From the NCBI GenBank assembly GCA_016710065.1, contig JADJLP010000002.1, positions 682,001-746,000 of the forward strand: a stretch of 64,000 bases of DNA, read 5' to 3'. Of the stretch, positions 46,682-54,516 are shown piece by piece. The DNA comes from Candidatus Ideonella esbjergensis (GTDB taxonomy: Bacteria > Pseudomonadota > Gammaproteobacteria > Burkholderiales > Burkholderiaceae_C). Position 1 is the stretch's first letter. Each line of letters begins with the position of its first letter. The notes under the pieces were generated by a model. The model saw only the letters and a program-made list of their open reading frames with translations. It was not told the DNA's origin and did not search any database. Position numbers and translations under genes: made by a program.

Positions 46682-46764
46682 GATCAGACCGCCCGCCGGG
46701 CCAAACGCCCGAACGGAGCGCCTGATGACCGCGCCACCCACCGGTGGCCATTGAATGCACCATC

Positions 46765-46971
46765 ATGAACATCTTCACTGCCCTCCAAAGCGCCACGCGC
46801 GCCGCCTTCGCTCGCGCCCATACGCCCAGCAACAGCTCTGACGAGCGTTACCTCTCTGAAGCCCAGGACATGACCGACCTGGAAAACCGCATGCGTGAGC
46901 TGGACGAGCGCCGCAGCCCGATCTACGCCAACAGCTACCTGGCCATGTACCCGGCCGGCAGCGGTCGCTGA
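46765..46971 (+). CDS. DUF3563 family small protein
   Basis: Basic-to-acidic 68-residue protein. The core RYLSEAQDMTDLENRMRELDERR matches the DUF3563 family common in Burkholderiales. It has no membrane segment or signal. The ATG at 46765 gives MNIFTALQSATRAAFA; an upstream in-frame GTG at 46744 is less likely. Function is unknown; the palindromes upstream suggest regulated expression. Confidence 0.8.
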   Translation: MNIFTALQSATRAAFARAHTPSNSSDERYLSEAQDMTDLENRMRELDERRSPIYANSYLAMYPAGSGR

Positions 46972-47088
46972 CAGGTCTGCACGCGACGGCTTTGCGCCTT
47001 CGCAGCGCCGCTTCGGCGGGCACATGAAACAATCCGGTGGCCTTCCCAACTTGGCCAGCCCTCAGGGCATGGCCCCGGAACCACCGCC

Positions 47089-47781
47089 ATGAACATCTCC
47101 CGCTTGCTTGCCGCGCTGCTGCTCGGCGTCTCCGCCCTTGTCATCGCAGGCCCCGCTGCGGCCGAGGCCCCCACCAAGGGTGAGGTGCTGGAGGTGCGTG
47201 ATGTGGACATGTACACCTATTTGCGCCTCAAGACCGCCCAGGGCGAAACCTGGGCCGCCGTTGAGAAGGCGCCGGTCAAGGTGGGCGCTCAGGTCAGCAT
47301 CAACAACCCCATGGTGATGCGGAACTTCGAGAGCAAGTCTCTCAAGAAGACTTTCGACAAGATCGTGTTTGGCTCACTGGTCGACCCCAGCCAAACCGCC
47401 GCAGCCAAGGGCGCCAGTCCTCACGCTGGCATGGGTGCCGTGGCCACCGTGACGCCCGCCGTGGCCAAGCTCAGCAAGGCCGCTGGCGCCGACGCACGCA
47501 CGGTAGCCGAGGTGCTGGACGGTGCGGCCAAGCTCAAGGACAAGGGCGTCACCCTGCACGCCCAGGTGGTGAAGGCCAGCCTGGGCATCATGGGCAAGAA
47601 CTGGTTCCACGTGCAGGATGGCTCGGGCATGGCTGGCGCCAACGACATCCTGGTCACGTCGCAAGACAAGGCCGCCGTGGGCGATGTGCTCACCATCAAG
47701 GGCACGGTGCGCACGGGCGTGTCGCTGGGCTCGGGCTACGACTACGCGGTGATGGTGGAAAACGCCTCGCTGCGCAAGTGA
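47089..47781 (+). CDS. Periplasmic OB-fold (NrfJ-like) protein
   Basis: Exported protein of 230 residues with a signal peptide (MNISRLLAALLLGVSALVIAGPAAAEA). Two similar beta-rich modules follow: GEVLEVRDVDMYTYLRLKTAQGETWAAVEKAPVKVGAQV (about 30-70) and LHAQVVKASLGIMGKNWFHVQDGSG...GDVLTIKGTV (about 155-220). The second matches OB-fold domains often called NrfJ-related or nucleic-acid-binding. Given export, nucleic acid binding is doubtful; role unknown. Confidence 0.7.
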   Translation: MNISRLLAALLLGVSALVIAGPAAAEAPTKGEVLEVRDVDMYTYLRLKTAQGETWAAVEKAPVKVGAQVSINNPMVMRNFESKSLKKTFDKIVFGSLVDPSQTAAAKGASPHAGMGAVATVTPAVAKLSKAAGADARTVAEVLDGAAKLKDKGVTLHAQVVKASLGIMGKNWFHVQDGSGMAGANDILVTSQDKAAVGDVLTIKGTVRTGVSLGSGYDYAVMVENASLRK

Positions 47782-47835
47782 GGCTGGCCGGCATGCCTGC
47801 GAAGGCGTGTCTCGACGTGCCCGCACACCTTGCCC

Positions 47836-47905
47836 GGTCATTCCCGCGCAGGCGGGAATCCATGAGGACAGAGCAGCCTGGATTCCCGCATGCGCGGGAA
47901 TGACC
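47836..47905. terminator. Opposed palindromic repeats between convergent genes
   Basis: A forward (47836-47862) and an inverted (47879-47905) TTCCCGC-GCGGGAA repeat are separated by 16 bases between the convergent OB-fold gene and paaZ. Each is a hairpin and together they form one long stem, well placed to act as a bidirectional terminator. Confidence 0.55.
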
Positions 47906-47932
47906 GGGAGGCGCTGGCGCGACGGGGCTTGT

Positions 47933-49981
47933 TCAGCCCTTCTTGGCCACCAGCGTCAGGATGTCGTAGCTGGCCACCAGCTCGCCGAGCTGGTTGGTCA
48001 CTTCCACGTCCCAGGCCACCACGCCCTGGCCAATGCCTTTCGCATCGGTCTTCATGCGGTCGATCTTGCGCTTGGCCGTCAGGCGCGCCTGGATGGTGTC
48101 GCCAATCGCCACCGGCTTCACGAAGCGCAGGGTGTCGAGCCCGTAGTTGGCCAGCACCGGGCCCGGCGCCGGGCTGACGAACAGGCCTGCCGCCGCCGAG
48201 AGCACGAAGTAGCCGTGCGCGATGCGCTGGCCAAACTGCGTGTCCTTCGCCGCGATCTCGTCGAAGTGCATGTAGAAGTAGTCGCCCGAGATGCCGCCGA
48301 AATTGACGATGTCGGCCTCGCTCACCGTGCGGCGGTGCGTGAGCAGGCTCTCGCCGATTTGCAACTCTTCGAAGTGGCGGCGGAAGGGGTGCACCTCGGT
48401 CTCGATGCGCGCCGCGCCGCGCACGTATTCACCGGTCACGGCCGCCAGCATGGTGGGTGAGCCCTGCACCGCAGCGCGCTGCAAATAGTGCTTCACCGCT
48501 CGCATGCCGCCCAGCTCTTCACCACCGCCGGCGCGGCCGGGGCCGCCGTGCTTGAGCAGCGGCAGTGGGCTGCCATGGCCGGTGGATTCGGGCGCGGCTT
48601 CGCGGTCCAGCACCAGCAGGCGGCCGTGGTACGCGGCGGCCACCGGGATGGCCTTGGCGGCGATGGCCGGCGTCTTGGTGACGAGCGAGCCCACCAGGCT
48701 GCCCTGGCCGCGCGCGGCGAGTGCCAGCGCTTCGTCGATGCCGTCGTAGGCCATCAGCGTGCTCACCGGGCCGAAGGCCTCCAGGTTGTGCACATCGTTG
48801 TTGTCCAGCGGCTTGCGCGAGAGCAGCAGCGTGGGCGAGAAGAAAGCGCCCTCGGCCGTGCCGGCGCCCTGCGGCGCAAAGCCGTCCTTGGCGCTGAACA
48901 CGGCTTCGGTGCCTTGCAGCAGCTGGGCCACGCGCTCGCCCACGTCGGTGAGCTGATCGTGCGAGGCCAGAGCGCCCATCCTCACGCCCTCCACCGACGG
49001 GTCACCCACCACCACCTTGGCCAGCCGTGCGCGCAGCGCGCTGGCCACGGCGTCGATGTGCTGGCGCGGCACGATGGCGCGGCGGATGGCGGTGCACTTC
49101 TGGCCGGCCTTCACCGTCATCTCGCGCGCCACCTCCTTGACGAAGAGGTCAAACTCTTCATCGTCGGGCGTCACGTCGGGCGCCAGGATGGCGCAGTTGA
49201 GCGAATCGGCCTCGGCGTTGAAGGGGATGCTGTGCGCCACGATGTTGGGGTGCACGCGCAGCTTGGCGGCCGTGTCGGCCGAGCCGGTGAAGGTGACCAC
49301 GTCGCGGCCATCCAACCGGCCCAGCAGATCGCCGGTGGAGCCGATCACCAGTTGCAGCGCACCGGCGGGCAGGATGCCGCTCTCGGCTATCAGCCGCATG
49401 GCCGCTTCGGTGAGGTAGCTGGTGGCGCTGGCGGGCTTGCCGATGCAGGGCATGCCGGCCAGGAAGCTGGGTGCGAACTTCTCCAGCAGGCCCCAGATGG
49501 GGAAGTTGAAGGCGTTGATGTGCACCGCGATGCCGCCACGCGGCACCAGGATGTGGGTGCCGGCGAAGCGGCCGGACTTGCCCAGGTTGAGTACCGGGCC
49601 CTCGTGCCAGACATTGCCCGAGGGCAGTTCGTTGCTGCCGGCGCTGGCGTAGGCGAACAAGGTGCCCGTGCCGCCTTCGATGTCGATCCAGCTGTCGGCG
49701 CGCGTGGCGCCGGTGTGGGCCGAGACGGCGTAGAGCTGTTCCTTGCGCTCGTTCAGGTACTTGGCCAGGGCCTTGAGGCGCGCGGCGCGCTGCTGGAAGT
49801 CCAGCGCCATCAAGCCCGGCAGGCCCACCGTGCGGGCGTGGTGCACGGCCTCGGCGAAGTCGATGGACTCGGCATGGGTGCGATAGACCGGCTGGCCGCT
49901 CACGGCGCTGCGCAGCGTGGTGGCGCCTTGGGTGCCCAGCCAACGGCCGGCGATGAAGCTTTGCAGGACAGGAGTGTTCAT
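47933..49981 (-). CDS. paaZ: Oxepin-CoA hydrolase / 3-oxo-5,6-dehydrosuberyl-CoA semialdehyde dehydrogenase
   Basis: Bifunctional phenylacetate-pathway enzyme of 682 residues. Residues 1-520 are an aldehyde dehydrogenase with catalytic C296 (KAGQKCTAIRRA) and NAFNFPIWGLLEKFAP; residues about 530-680 are an R-specific enoyl-CoA hydratase (MaoC) domain with FGGISGDYFYMHFDE and GQRIAHGYFVLS. Both domains look intact, so it should open the oxepin ring and oxidise the aldehyde. The ATG at 49981 gives MNTPVLQSFIAGRW; the longer frame is unsupported. It lies 115 bases after paaE, with a repeat in between. Confidence 0.95.
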   Translation of the reverse strand: MNTPVLQSFIAGRWLGTQGATTLRSAVSGQPVYRTHAESIDFAEAVHHARTVGLPGLMALDFQQRAARLKALAKYLNERKEQLYAVSAHTGATRADSWIDIEGGTGTLFAYASAGSNELPSGNVWHEGPVLNLGKSGRFAGTHILVPRGGIAVHINAFNFPIWGLLEKFAPSFLAGMPCIGKPASATSYLTEAAMRLIAESGILPAGALQLVIGSTGDLLGRLDGRDVVTFTGSADTAAKLRVHPNIVAHSIPFNAEADSLNCAILAPDVTPDDEEFDLFVKEVAREMTVKAGQKCTAIRRAIVPRQHIDAVASALRARLAKVVVGDPSVEGVRMGALASHDQLTDVGERVAQLLQGTEAVFSAKDGFAPQGAGTAEGAFFSPTLLLSRKPLDNNDVHNLEAFGPVSTLMAYDGIDEALALAARGQGSLVGSLVTKTPAIAAKAIPVAAAYHGRLLVLDREAAPESTGHGSPLPLLKHGGPGRAGGGEELGGMRAVKHYLQRAAVQGSPTMLAAVTGEYVRGAARIETEVHPFRRHFEELQIGESLLTHRRTVSEADIVNFGGISGDYFYMHFDEIAAKDTQFGQRIAHGYFVLSAAAGLFVSPAPGPVLANYGLDTLRFVKPVAIGDTIQARLTAKRKIDRMKTDAKGIGQGVVAWDVEVTNQLGELVASYDILTLVAKKG

Positions 49982-50012
49982 GCGAGGTCCAATGCAGTGT
50001 GAACAGACGGGG

Positions 50013-50095
50013 CTCAGTTCAGCGCCGGGCCGCCCCAAGCGAACTGAGCACCCTCTCGGAGGGTGGCGCCGGTATCCCGGCGCCGGGTGTCGTCG
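50013..50095. repeat. GC-rich repeat in the paaE-paaZ spacer
   Basis: The 115-base spacer contains GCGCCGGGCCGCCCCAAGC (50022-50040), the exact reverse complement of the 19-mer in the amylase repeat. It sits in the loop of a nine-base perfect stem, GCTCAGTTC (50012-50020) with GAACTGAGC (50041-50049). A CCCTC-tCGGA-GGG hairpin and a CGCCGG/CCGGCG hairpin follow. The structure is transcribed within the operon and could attenuate paaZ. Confidence 0.7.
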
Positions 50096-50096
50096 T

Positions 50097-51182
50097 TTAC
50101 CGGTCGTCGAAACTGAGGATCACGCGCTCGCTCAGCGGATGCGCCTGGCAGCACAGCACGTAGCCGGCGGCCACTTCGTTCTTGTCCAGCGCGAAGTTGC
50201 GCTCCATGCGCACCTGGCCTTCCAACAGCTTGGCACGGCAGGTGCCGCACACACCCGAGGTGCAGCTGAAAGGCACTTCCAGGCCGGCGGCACTGGCAGC
50301 ATCGAGGATGCTGGGCTGGTCCTTGCGGAAGGTGATGTCGCGCGACACGCCGTCGCGGATCAGCGTGATGCGCGCGCCATCGGCGTCGCCCGGCAAAGGC
50401 TGGTGAACCACCGCATCGGCGGTGGCATCGCCACCTGGCGCCACGCCAAAGCGTTCGATGTGGATGCGGTCCTCGGGCACGCCGGCGGCGGTGAGCGCGG
50501 CCTCGGCCTCGTCGTTCACCTGGAACGGGCCGCAGACGAACACGTGGGCGATGCCGGCGGCCGGCACCAGGGCCTGCAGGAATTCACCGATCTTGTCGCG
50601 GTTCATCAGTCCGTGGTTGATGGCGGCATCGGTGTGCTCATCCGAGAACACGTGGTGCAGCACCAGCCGCGTCATGTACCTGTTCTTCAGGTCCTCGATC
50701 TCCTCCTTGAACATCGTGGACTGCAGCGCCCGGTTGCCGTAGATGAGGGTGAAGCGACTGTGGGGCTCGCGCGCCAGCACCGTCTTCATGATGGACAGGA
50801 TGGGCGTGATGCCGCTGCCGCCGGCAATGCCCACGAAGTGGCGGTTGGCGTCGGGCTGGATGGGCACGAAGAAGCGGCCCTGCGGCGCCATCACCTGCAG
50901 CGTGTCGCCCACCTTCAGGCTGGCGTTGATCCAGTTCGAGAACACGCCCCCCCTTACCTTGCGCACGCCCACGCGCAACTCGCCGTCATCGACGCCAGCG
51001 CAGATGGAGTACGAGCGACGCAGGTCTTGCCCGTCCACCGTGTGGCGCAGCGTGAGGTACTGACCCTGGGTGAAGCCAAAGGTTTCGCGCAGCTCGGGCG
51101 GCACGGCAAAGCTCACCACCACCGCTTCGCTGGTGTCGGGCTCGATGCTGCGCACGGTCAGAGGATGAAAAAGAACGCTCAT
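50097..51182 (-). CDS. paaE: Phenylacetyl-CoA epoxidase reductase subunit
   Basis: NAD(P)H-dependent electron donor of the PaaABCE epoxidase, 361 residues. A ferredoxin-reductase-like FAD/NAD module (RRSYSICAG, GIAGGSGITPILSIMK) is followed by a plant-type 2Fe-2S domain with CTSGVCGTCRAKLLEG and a fourth cysteine in VLCCQAHP. The ATG at 51182 begins MSVLFHPLTVRSIEPDT; upstream in-frame sequence belongs to a shadow of paaD. It starts 13 bases after paaD. Confidence 0.95.
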   Translation of the reverse strand: MSVLFHPLTVRSIEPDTSEAVVVSFAVPPELRETFGFTQGQYLTLRHTVDGQDLRRSYSICAGVDDGELRVGVRKVRGGVFSNWINASLKVGDTLQVMAPQGRFFVPIQPDANRHFVGIAGGSGITPILSIMKTVLAREPHSRFTLIYGNRALQSTMFKEEIEDLKNRYMTRLVLHHVFSDEHTDAAINHGLMNRDKIGEFLQALVPAAGIAHVFVCGPFQVNDEAEAALTAAGVPEDRIHIERFGVAPGGDATADAVVHQPLPGDADGARITLIRDGVSRDITFRKDQPSILDAASAAGLEVPFSCTSGVCGTCRAKLLEGQVRMERNFALDKNEVAAGYVLCCQAHPLSERVILSFDDR

Positions 51183-51195
51183 GGAGGGGTTCCGA

Positions 51196-51732
51196 TCAGA
51201 TCGGTTTGAAGTGTTCGAAAGGCTCGCGGCAGGCCATACAGCGGTACAGCGCCTTGCAGGGCGTGGAGCCAAAGGCCGAGAGCCGCTCGGTGTTCGTGCT
51301 GCCGCATTGCGGGCAGGCGATGGCGGACGAAGCCAGGCCCGCTGGCCGGCGAGCAATGAAGCGCACCGGGGCGCCCACGTTCGGGTCGGTGGGGCCGGGC
51401 GGGGCGATGCCGTAGGCCAGCAGCTTGGTGCGGCCTTCGGCACTGATCCAGTCGGTCGTCCAGGCCGGCTGGCGCTGCAGGGTGGCGCGGGCCGGGCCGA
51501 GGCCGGCAGCGCTCAGTGCATCGAGCACGCTCTGGGTGATGACCTCGGTGGCTGGGCAGCCGGAGTAGGTGGGCGTGAGCACCACGTGCAGACCAGCGTC
51601 TTCCACCAAGACCTCGCGCACGATGCCCAGCTCGCACACCGAGATGGCGGGCACCTCGGGGTCGGGCACGCCTTGCAGCACTTGCCAGGCCTGGGCGACG
51701 CGCGGGTCGGCAGTGGCGGAAGACAGGTTCAC
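51196..51732 (-). CDS. paaD: Phenylacetate pathway iron-sulfur assembly protein PaaD
   Basis: MIP18/SufT-family protein of 178 residues, thought to help mature the epoxidase. The amino-terminal DUF59-type fold (GVPDPEVPAISVCELGIVREV, PTYSGCPATEVI) is followed by a zinc-ribbon-like tail with CPQCGSTNTE and CMACREPF. The start is GTG at 51732 in a four-base GTGA overlap with the paaC stop. Confidence 0.93.
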   Translation of the reverse strand: MNLSSATADPRVAQAWQVLQGVPDPEVPAISVCELGIVREVLVEDAGLHVVLTPTYSGCPATEVITQSVLDALSAAGLGPARATLQRQPAWTTDWISAEGRTKLLAYGIAPPGPTDPNVGAPVRFIARRPAGLASSAIACPQCGSTNTERLSAFGSTPCKALYRCMACREPFEHFKPI

Positions 51733-52520
51733 CAGACACCGCCGGGAAATGCACGCTGCAGGTACTGCATCTCGGTCAGGATGCGGCCCATGTGCTCGCT
51801 GTGCACACCGCGCTTGCCGGTGCTGCGGTATTGGCCCAGCTTGGGGGGGGGCAGCTTGGCGACCGCGAACAGTGCGGCCATGTCGGCGTCAAAGCCGGCG
51901 CGCAGTTCGGAGGCGGCCGGGCCCAGTTTGGCGGCAGCGGCGGCGGTGTCCACGGCGTCGTCCTCGAACAGCTCGGGCACATAGCGCCACAGGTCCTTCA
52001 CTGCGGTGGCCATGCGGCTGGCCGATTCGGCCGTGCCGTCGCCCAGGCGCACCACCCAGTCGGCGGCGTGCTGCTGGTGGTAGCGCGCTTCCTTCACGGC
52101 CTTGCCGGCAATCGCGGCCAGCTCGGCGTCGCTGGAGTCGGCCAGCCGCTCCCACATGGCCCTCAGCCAGGTGGCCACCACGGTGTTGCGCAGCACGGTG
52201 AAGGCGAAGTCACCCTTCGGCAATTCCACCAGCGTGGGGTTGAGGTAGTCGCGCTCGTCGCGCAGGAAGGCCAACTGGTCCTCGTCCAGCGCTTCGCCGG
52301 TGTCGGCCGCGCTGAGCTGGCCGGCGCGGGTGAGCACGGCGCGGGCCTGGCCGATCAGGTCTTGCGCCATGTTGGTCAGCGCCATGTCTTCTTCAAGGAT
52401 GGGCGCGTGGCCGCACCACTCCGAGAGGCGCTGGGCCAGGATCAGACAGGTGTCGCCCAGGCGCAGCAGGTACTGCACCTCGGGCTTCGTGGAAACGGTG
52501 ATGGAAGCAACTTGGCTCAT
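51729..52520 (-). CDS. paaC: Phenylacetyl-CoA epoxidase structural subunit PaaC
   Basis: Non-catalytic ferritin-like subunit pairing with PaaA, 263 residues, all helical. Blocks YLLRLGDTCLILAQRLSEWCGHAPILEEDMALTNMAQDLIGQA and KEARYHQQHAADWVVRLGDGT are characteristic. The ATG at 52520 begins MSQVASITVS; it is seven bases after paaB. Confidence 0.95.
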   Translation of the reverse strand: MSQVASITVSTKPEVQYLLRLGDTCLILAQRLSEWCGHAPILEEDMALTNMAQDLIGQARAVLTRAGQLSAADTGEALDEDQLAFLRDERDYLNPTLVELPKGDFAFTVLRNTVVATWLRAMWERLADSSDAELAAIAGKAVKEARYHQQHAADWVVRLGDGTAESASRMATAVKDLWRYVPELFEDDAVDTAAAAAKLGPAASELRAGFDADMAALFAVAKLPPPKLGQYRSTGKRGVHSEHMGRILTEMQYLQRAFPGGVW

Positions 52521-52527
52521 TGCTGGC

Positions 52528-52848
52528 TCACATGTGGTCCACGGACTTGGGCAGCTTGTAGAAGGTGGGGTGGCGGTACACCTTGTCTTCCATCGGGTCG
52601 AAGTAGGCGCCCTTCTCGCCGGGGTCGCTGGCCACGATCTGGTCCGAGCGCACCACCCACACGCTGGTGCCTTCCTGGCGCCGGGTGTAGACGTCGCGGG
52701 CCATCTGCACGGCCATTTGCGGATCGGGTGCGTGCAGGCTGCCGCAGTGCTTGTGGTCCAGGCCAGCCTTGCTGCGCACGAAGACTTCCCACAGCGGCCA
52801 CTCGGCCGCAGGGCCGACCTTGGCAATGTCCTTGTTGGTATCGGTCAT
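52528..52848 (-). CDS. paaB: Phenylacetyl-CoA epoxidase subunit PaaB
   Basis: Small subunit of 106 residues bridging PaaAC dimers, slightly longer than the usual 95 owing to a short polar amino terminus. The core WPLWEVFVRSKAGLDHKHCGSLHAPDPQMAVQMARDVYTRRQEG is diagnostic. The ATG at 52848 is chosen over an in-frame start 63 bases upstream that would lie almost against paaA. Confidence 0.95.
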   Translation of the reverse strand: MTDTNKDIAKVGPAAEWPLWEVFVRSKAGLDHKHCGSLHAPDPQMAVQMARDVYTRRQEGTSVWVVRSDQIVASDPGEKGAYFDPMEDKVYRHPTFYKLPKSVDHM

Positions 52849-52873
52849 GTCGTTGGTTCCTTGGTTGGCGGCC

Positions 52874-53896
52874 TCAGGCAGCCTGCTGTTCGGTGTGTTG
52901 CTTGGCGGCATAGGCCAGGGCGGCGTCGCGCACCCAGGCGCCGTCGTCCCAGGCCTTCACGCGCATGGCCAGGCGCTCGCTGTTGCACGGGCCGTCGCCG
53001 CCCACCACGCGCCAGAACTCGTCCCAGGCTATGGTGCCGAAGTCGAAATGCTGACGCTCCTCGTTCCACTTCAGGTCGGGGTCGGGCAGGGTCACCCCCA
53101 GCACCTGGGCCTGTTGCACGGTGGCGTCCACGAACTTCTGGCGCAGGTCGTCGTTGCTGATGCGCTTGATGCCCCAGCGCATGCTTTGCTCGCTGTGGGT
53201 GCTGTCGGCGTCGTGCGGGCCGAACATCATCAGGCACGGCCACCACCAGCGGTTCACCGCGTCCTGCACCATGGCCTTCTGCGCGGCCGTGCCGTTCTGC
53301 ATCATCACCAGCAGGCTGTCGTAGCCCTGGCGCTGGTGAAAGCTCTCTTCGCGGCAGACGCGGATCATGGCCCGGGCATACGGCGCGTACGAGCAGCGGC
53401 AGATGGGCACCTGGTTCATGATGGCCGCGCCATCCACCAGCCATCCGATGGTGCCGATGTCGGCCCAGGTGAGGGTGGGGTAGTTGAAGATCGAGCTGTA
53501 CTTGGCCTTGCCGGTGTGCAGGGCGTCCAGCAGTTGGTCGCGGCTGCTGCCCAGTGTCTCGGCGGCGGCGTAGAGGTAAAGGCCGTGGCCGCCTTCATCT
53601 TGAATCTTGGCCAGCAGGATGGCCTTGCGCTTCAAGGTGGGTGCGCGCGTCACCCAGTTGCCCTCGGGCAGCATGCCCACGATCTCGCTGTGGGCGTGCT
53701 GGCTGATCTGGCGCAGCAGCGTCTTGCGGTAGTCGTCGGGCATCCAGTCCTTGGCCTCGATGAAGTCGCCCCCGTCGATGCGGGCGTCGAAGCGCTCCTG
53801 GCGTTGCAAGTCTTCGGCGCTGCGCAGGGCGGGCTGGGCGGAGGCGGGCGATGCGTCGCCATCCTTGCCCATGGTGTCCATGGACTGGGTGTACAT
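52874..53896 (-). CDS. paaA: Phenylacetyl-CoA epoxidase catalytic subunit PaaA
   Basis: Di-iron catalytic subunit that epoxidises the ring of phenylacetyl-CoA, 340 residues. Ferritin-like carboxylate/histidine motifs are in QHAHSEIVGMLPE, AKIQDEGGHGLYLY and CREESFHQRQGY. The ATG at 53896 (MYTQSMDTMGKDG) has AAAGGA upstream and leaves the palindromic operator outside the gene. It is the first gene of paaABCDE-Z; paaG, H, J, K, F and I are not in the window. Confidence 0.95.
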   Translation of the reverse strand: MYTQSMDTMGKDGDASPASAQPALRSAEDLQRQERFDARIDGGDFIEAKDWMPDDYRKTLLRQISQHAHSEIVGMLPEGNWVTRAPTLKRKAILLAKIQDEGGHGLYLYAAAETLGSSRDQLLDALHTGKAKYSSIFNYPTLTWADIGTIGWLVDGAAIMNQVPICRCSYAPYARAMIRVCREESFHQRQGYDSLLVMMQNGTAAQKAMVQDAVNRWWWPCLMMFGPHDADSTHSEQSMRWGIKRISNDDLRQKFVDATVQQAQVLGVTLPDPDLKWNEERQHFDFGTIAWDEFWRVVGGDGPCNSERLAMRVKAWDDGAWVRDAALAYAAKQHTEQQAA

Positions 53897-53918
53897 GCGG
53901 TGTCCTTTGCTTTCATTA

Positions 53919-53932
53919 ACCGACCGGTCGGT
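53919..53932. promoter_or_regulatory. TetR-type operator upstream of paaA
   Basis: ACCGACCGGTCGGT is a perfect 14-base palindrome 23-36 bases upstream of the paaA start, flanked by TTA and CAA. Palindromes of this form are bound by TetR-family regulators, and PaaR of that family controls paa genes in betaproteobacteria (established knowledge); the match to PaaR is inference. It sits where it would block the paaA promoter. No tetR gene is in the window. Confidence 0.7.
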
Positions 53933-54001
53933 CAATGTATATCGCCGCCTCTTTTGACGCAAGTCATAAGAGGCCGTGGAAACCCTGTGGCAATTCCTGG
54001 C

Positions 54002-54235
54002 TCAGGCGCTAAGCAAAGCGTTCAGGGCATCCACCACCTCGGCCCAGTCGGCGTCGTCGGCAATCTGCTCGCGCAGGAACTGGGCCTGGCTGCTGCTCCA
54101 CAGCGTGGCGTCGGCCAGTGCGGTGCCCAGCGGCAAGGGGCCTTGGCCATCAATGAAACGTGCGATCGCGGCCGGCTCGTCGGGTAGGCCCAACTGACGG
54201 AACAGCTCGGCAAGGGAGTGGTAGTGGGCGTTCAT
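54002..54235 (-). CDS. DUF2789 family protein
   Basis: A 77-residue protein matching DUF2789 throughout: HSLAELFRQLGLPDEPAAIARFIDG, then LPLGTALADATLWSSSQAQFLREQIADDADWAEVVDALNALL. It is small, acidic and soluble. The ATG at 54235 is chosen from the family start; longer readings are unsupported. Function is unknown. It lies upstream of paaA on the same strand but the paaA operator separates them. Confidence 0.85.
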   Translation of the reverse strand: MNAHYHSLAELFRQLGLPDEPAAIARFIDGQGPLPLGTALADATLWSSSQAQFLREQIADDADWAEVVDALNALLSA

Positions 54236-54516
54236 GGCGGTGGCCTCCGGCGGGTCTGGGGCGGTGGCACAGCTTGGCACCAACGATCTGCCCCTGCTGG
54301 GCTCAGGCATACCCGCTGGGCAGGGCGGGCCCGCGTCGCTACCATGCGCCCATGTCGAACTTTGTCTTCCAGGGCGTCGTGGGTGACCACCTCGCGCGCA
54401 GCGTGCGAGGCATCCCGTGCTCGCCGCCTGCCGTGCCGGATCACCTTCGCTGATCCCGGTGCCCTGCGTGGGTGCCGGGTGTTCATCCGTCACCGTTCAT
54501 TGCAGGAGCCCACAAC
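54236..54516. other. Non-coding region upstream of hpd with two small hairpins
   Basis: The 281-base divergent region between the DUF2789 gene and hpd shows no gene. CCTCGC (54390) pairs with GCGAGG (54405), and GGATCA (54438-54443) with TGATCC (54451-54456). They may be leader hairpins or operators of hpd. AGGAG at 54504-54508 is the hpd ribosome site. Confidence 0.4.

Noticed and set aside
50000..54500. Upstream extensions of several paa genes (for example 51183-51443 for paaE)
   Set aside because: They read through neighbouring genes in another frame; family starts and ATGA/GTGA overlaps define shorter genes.
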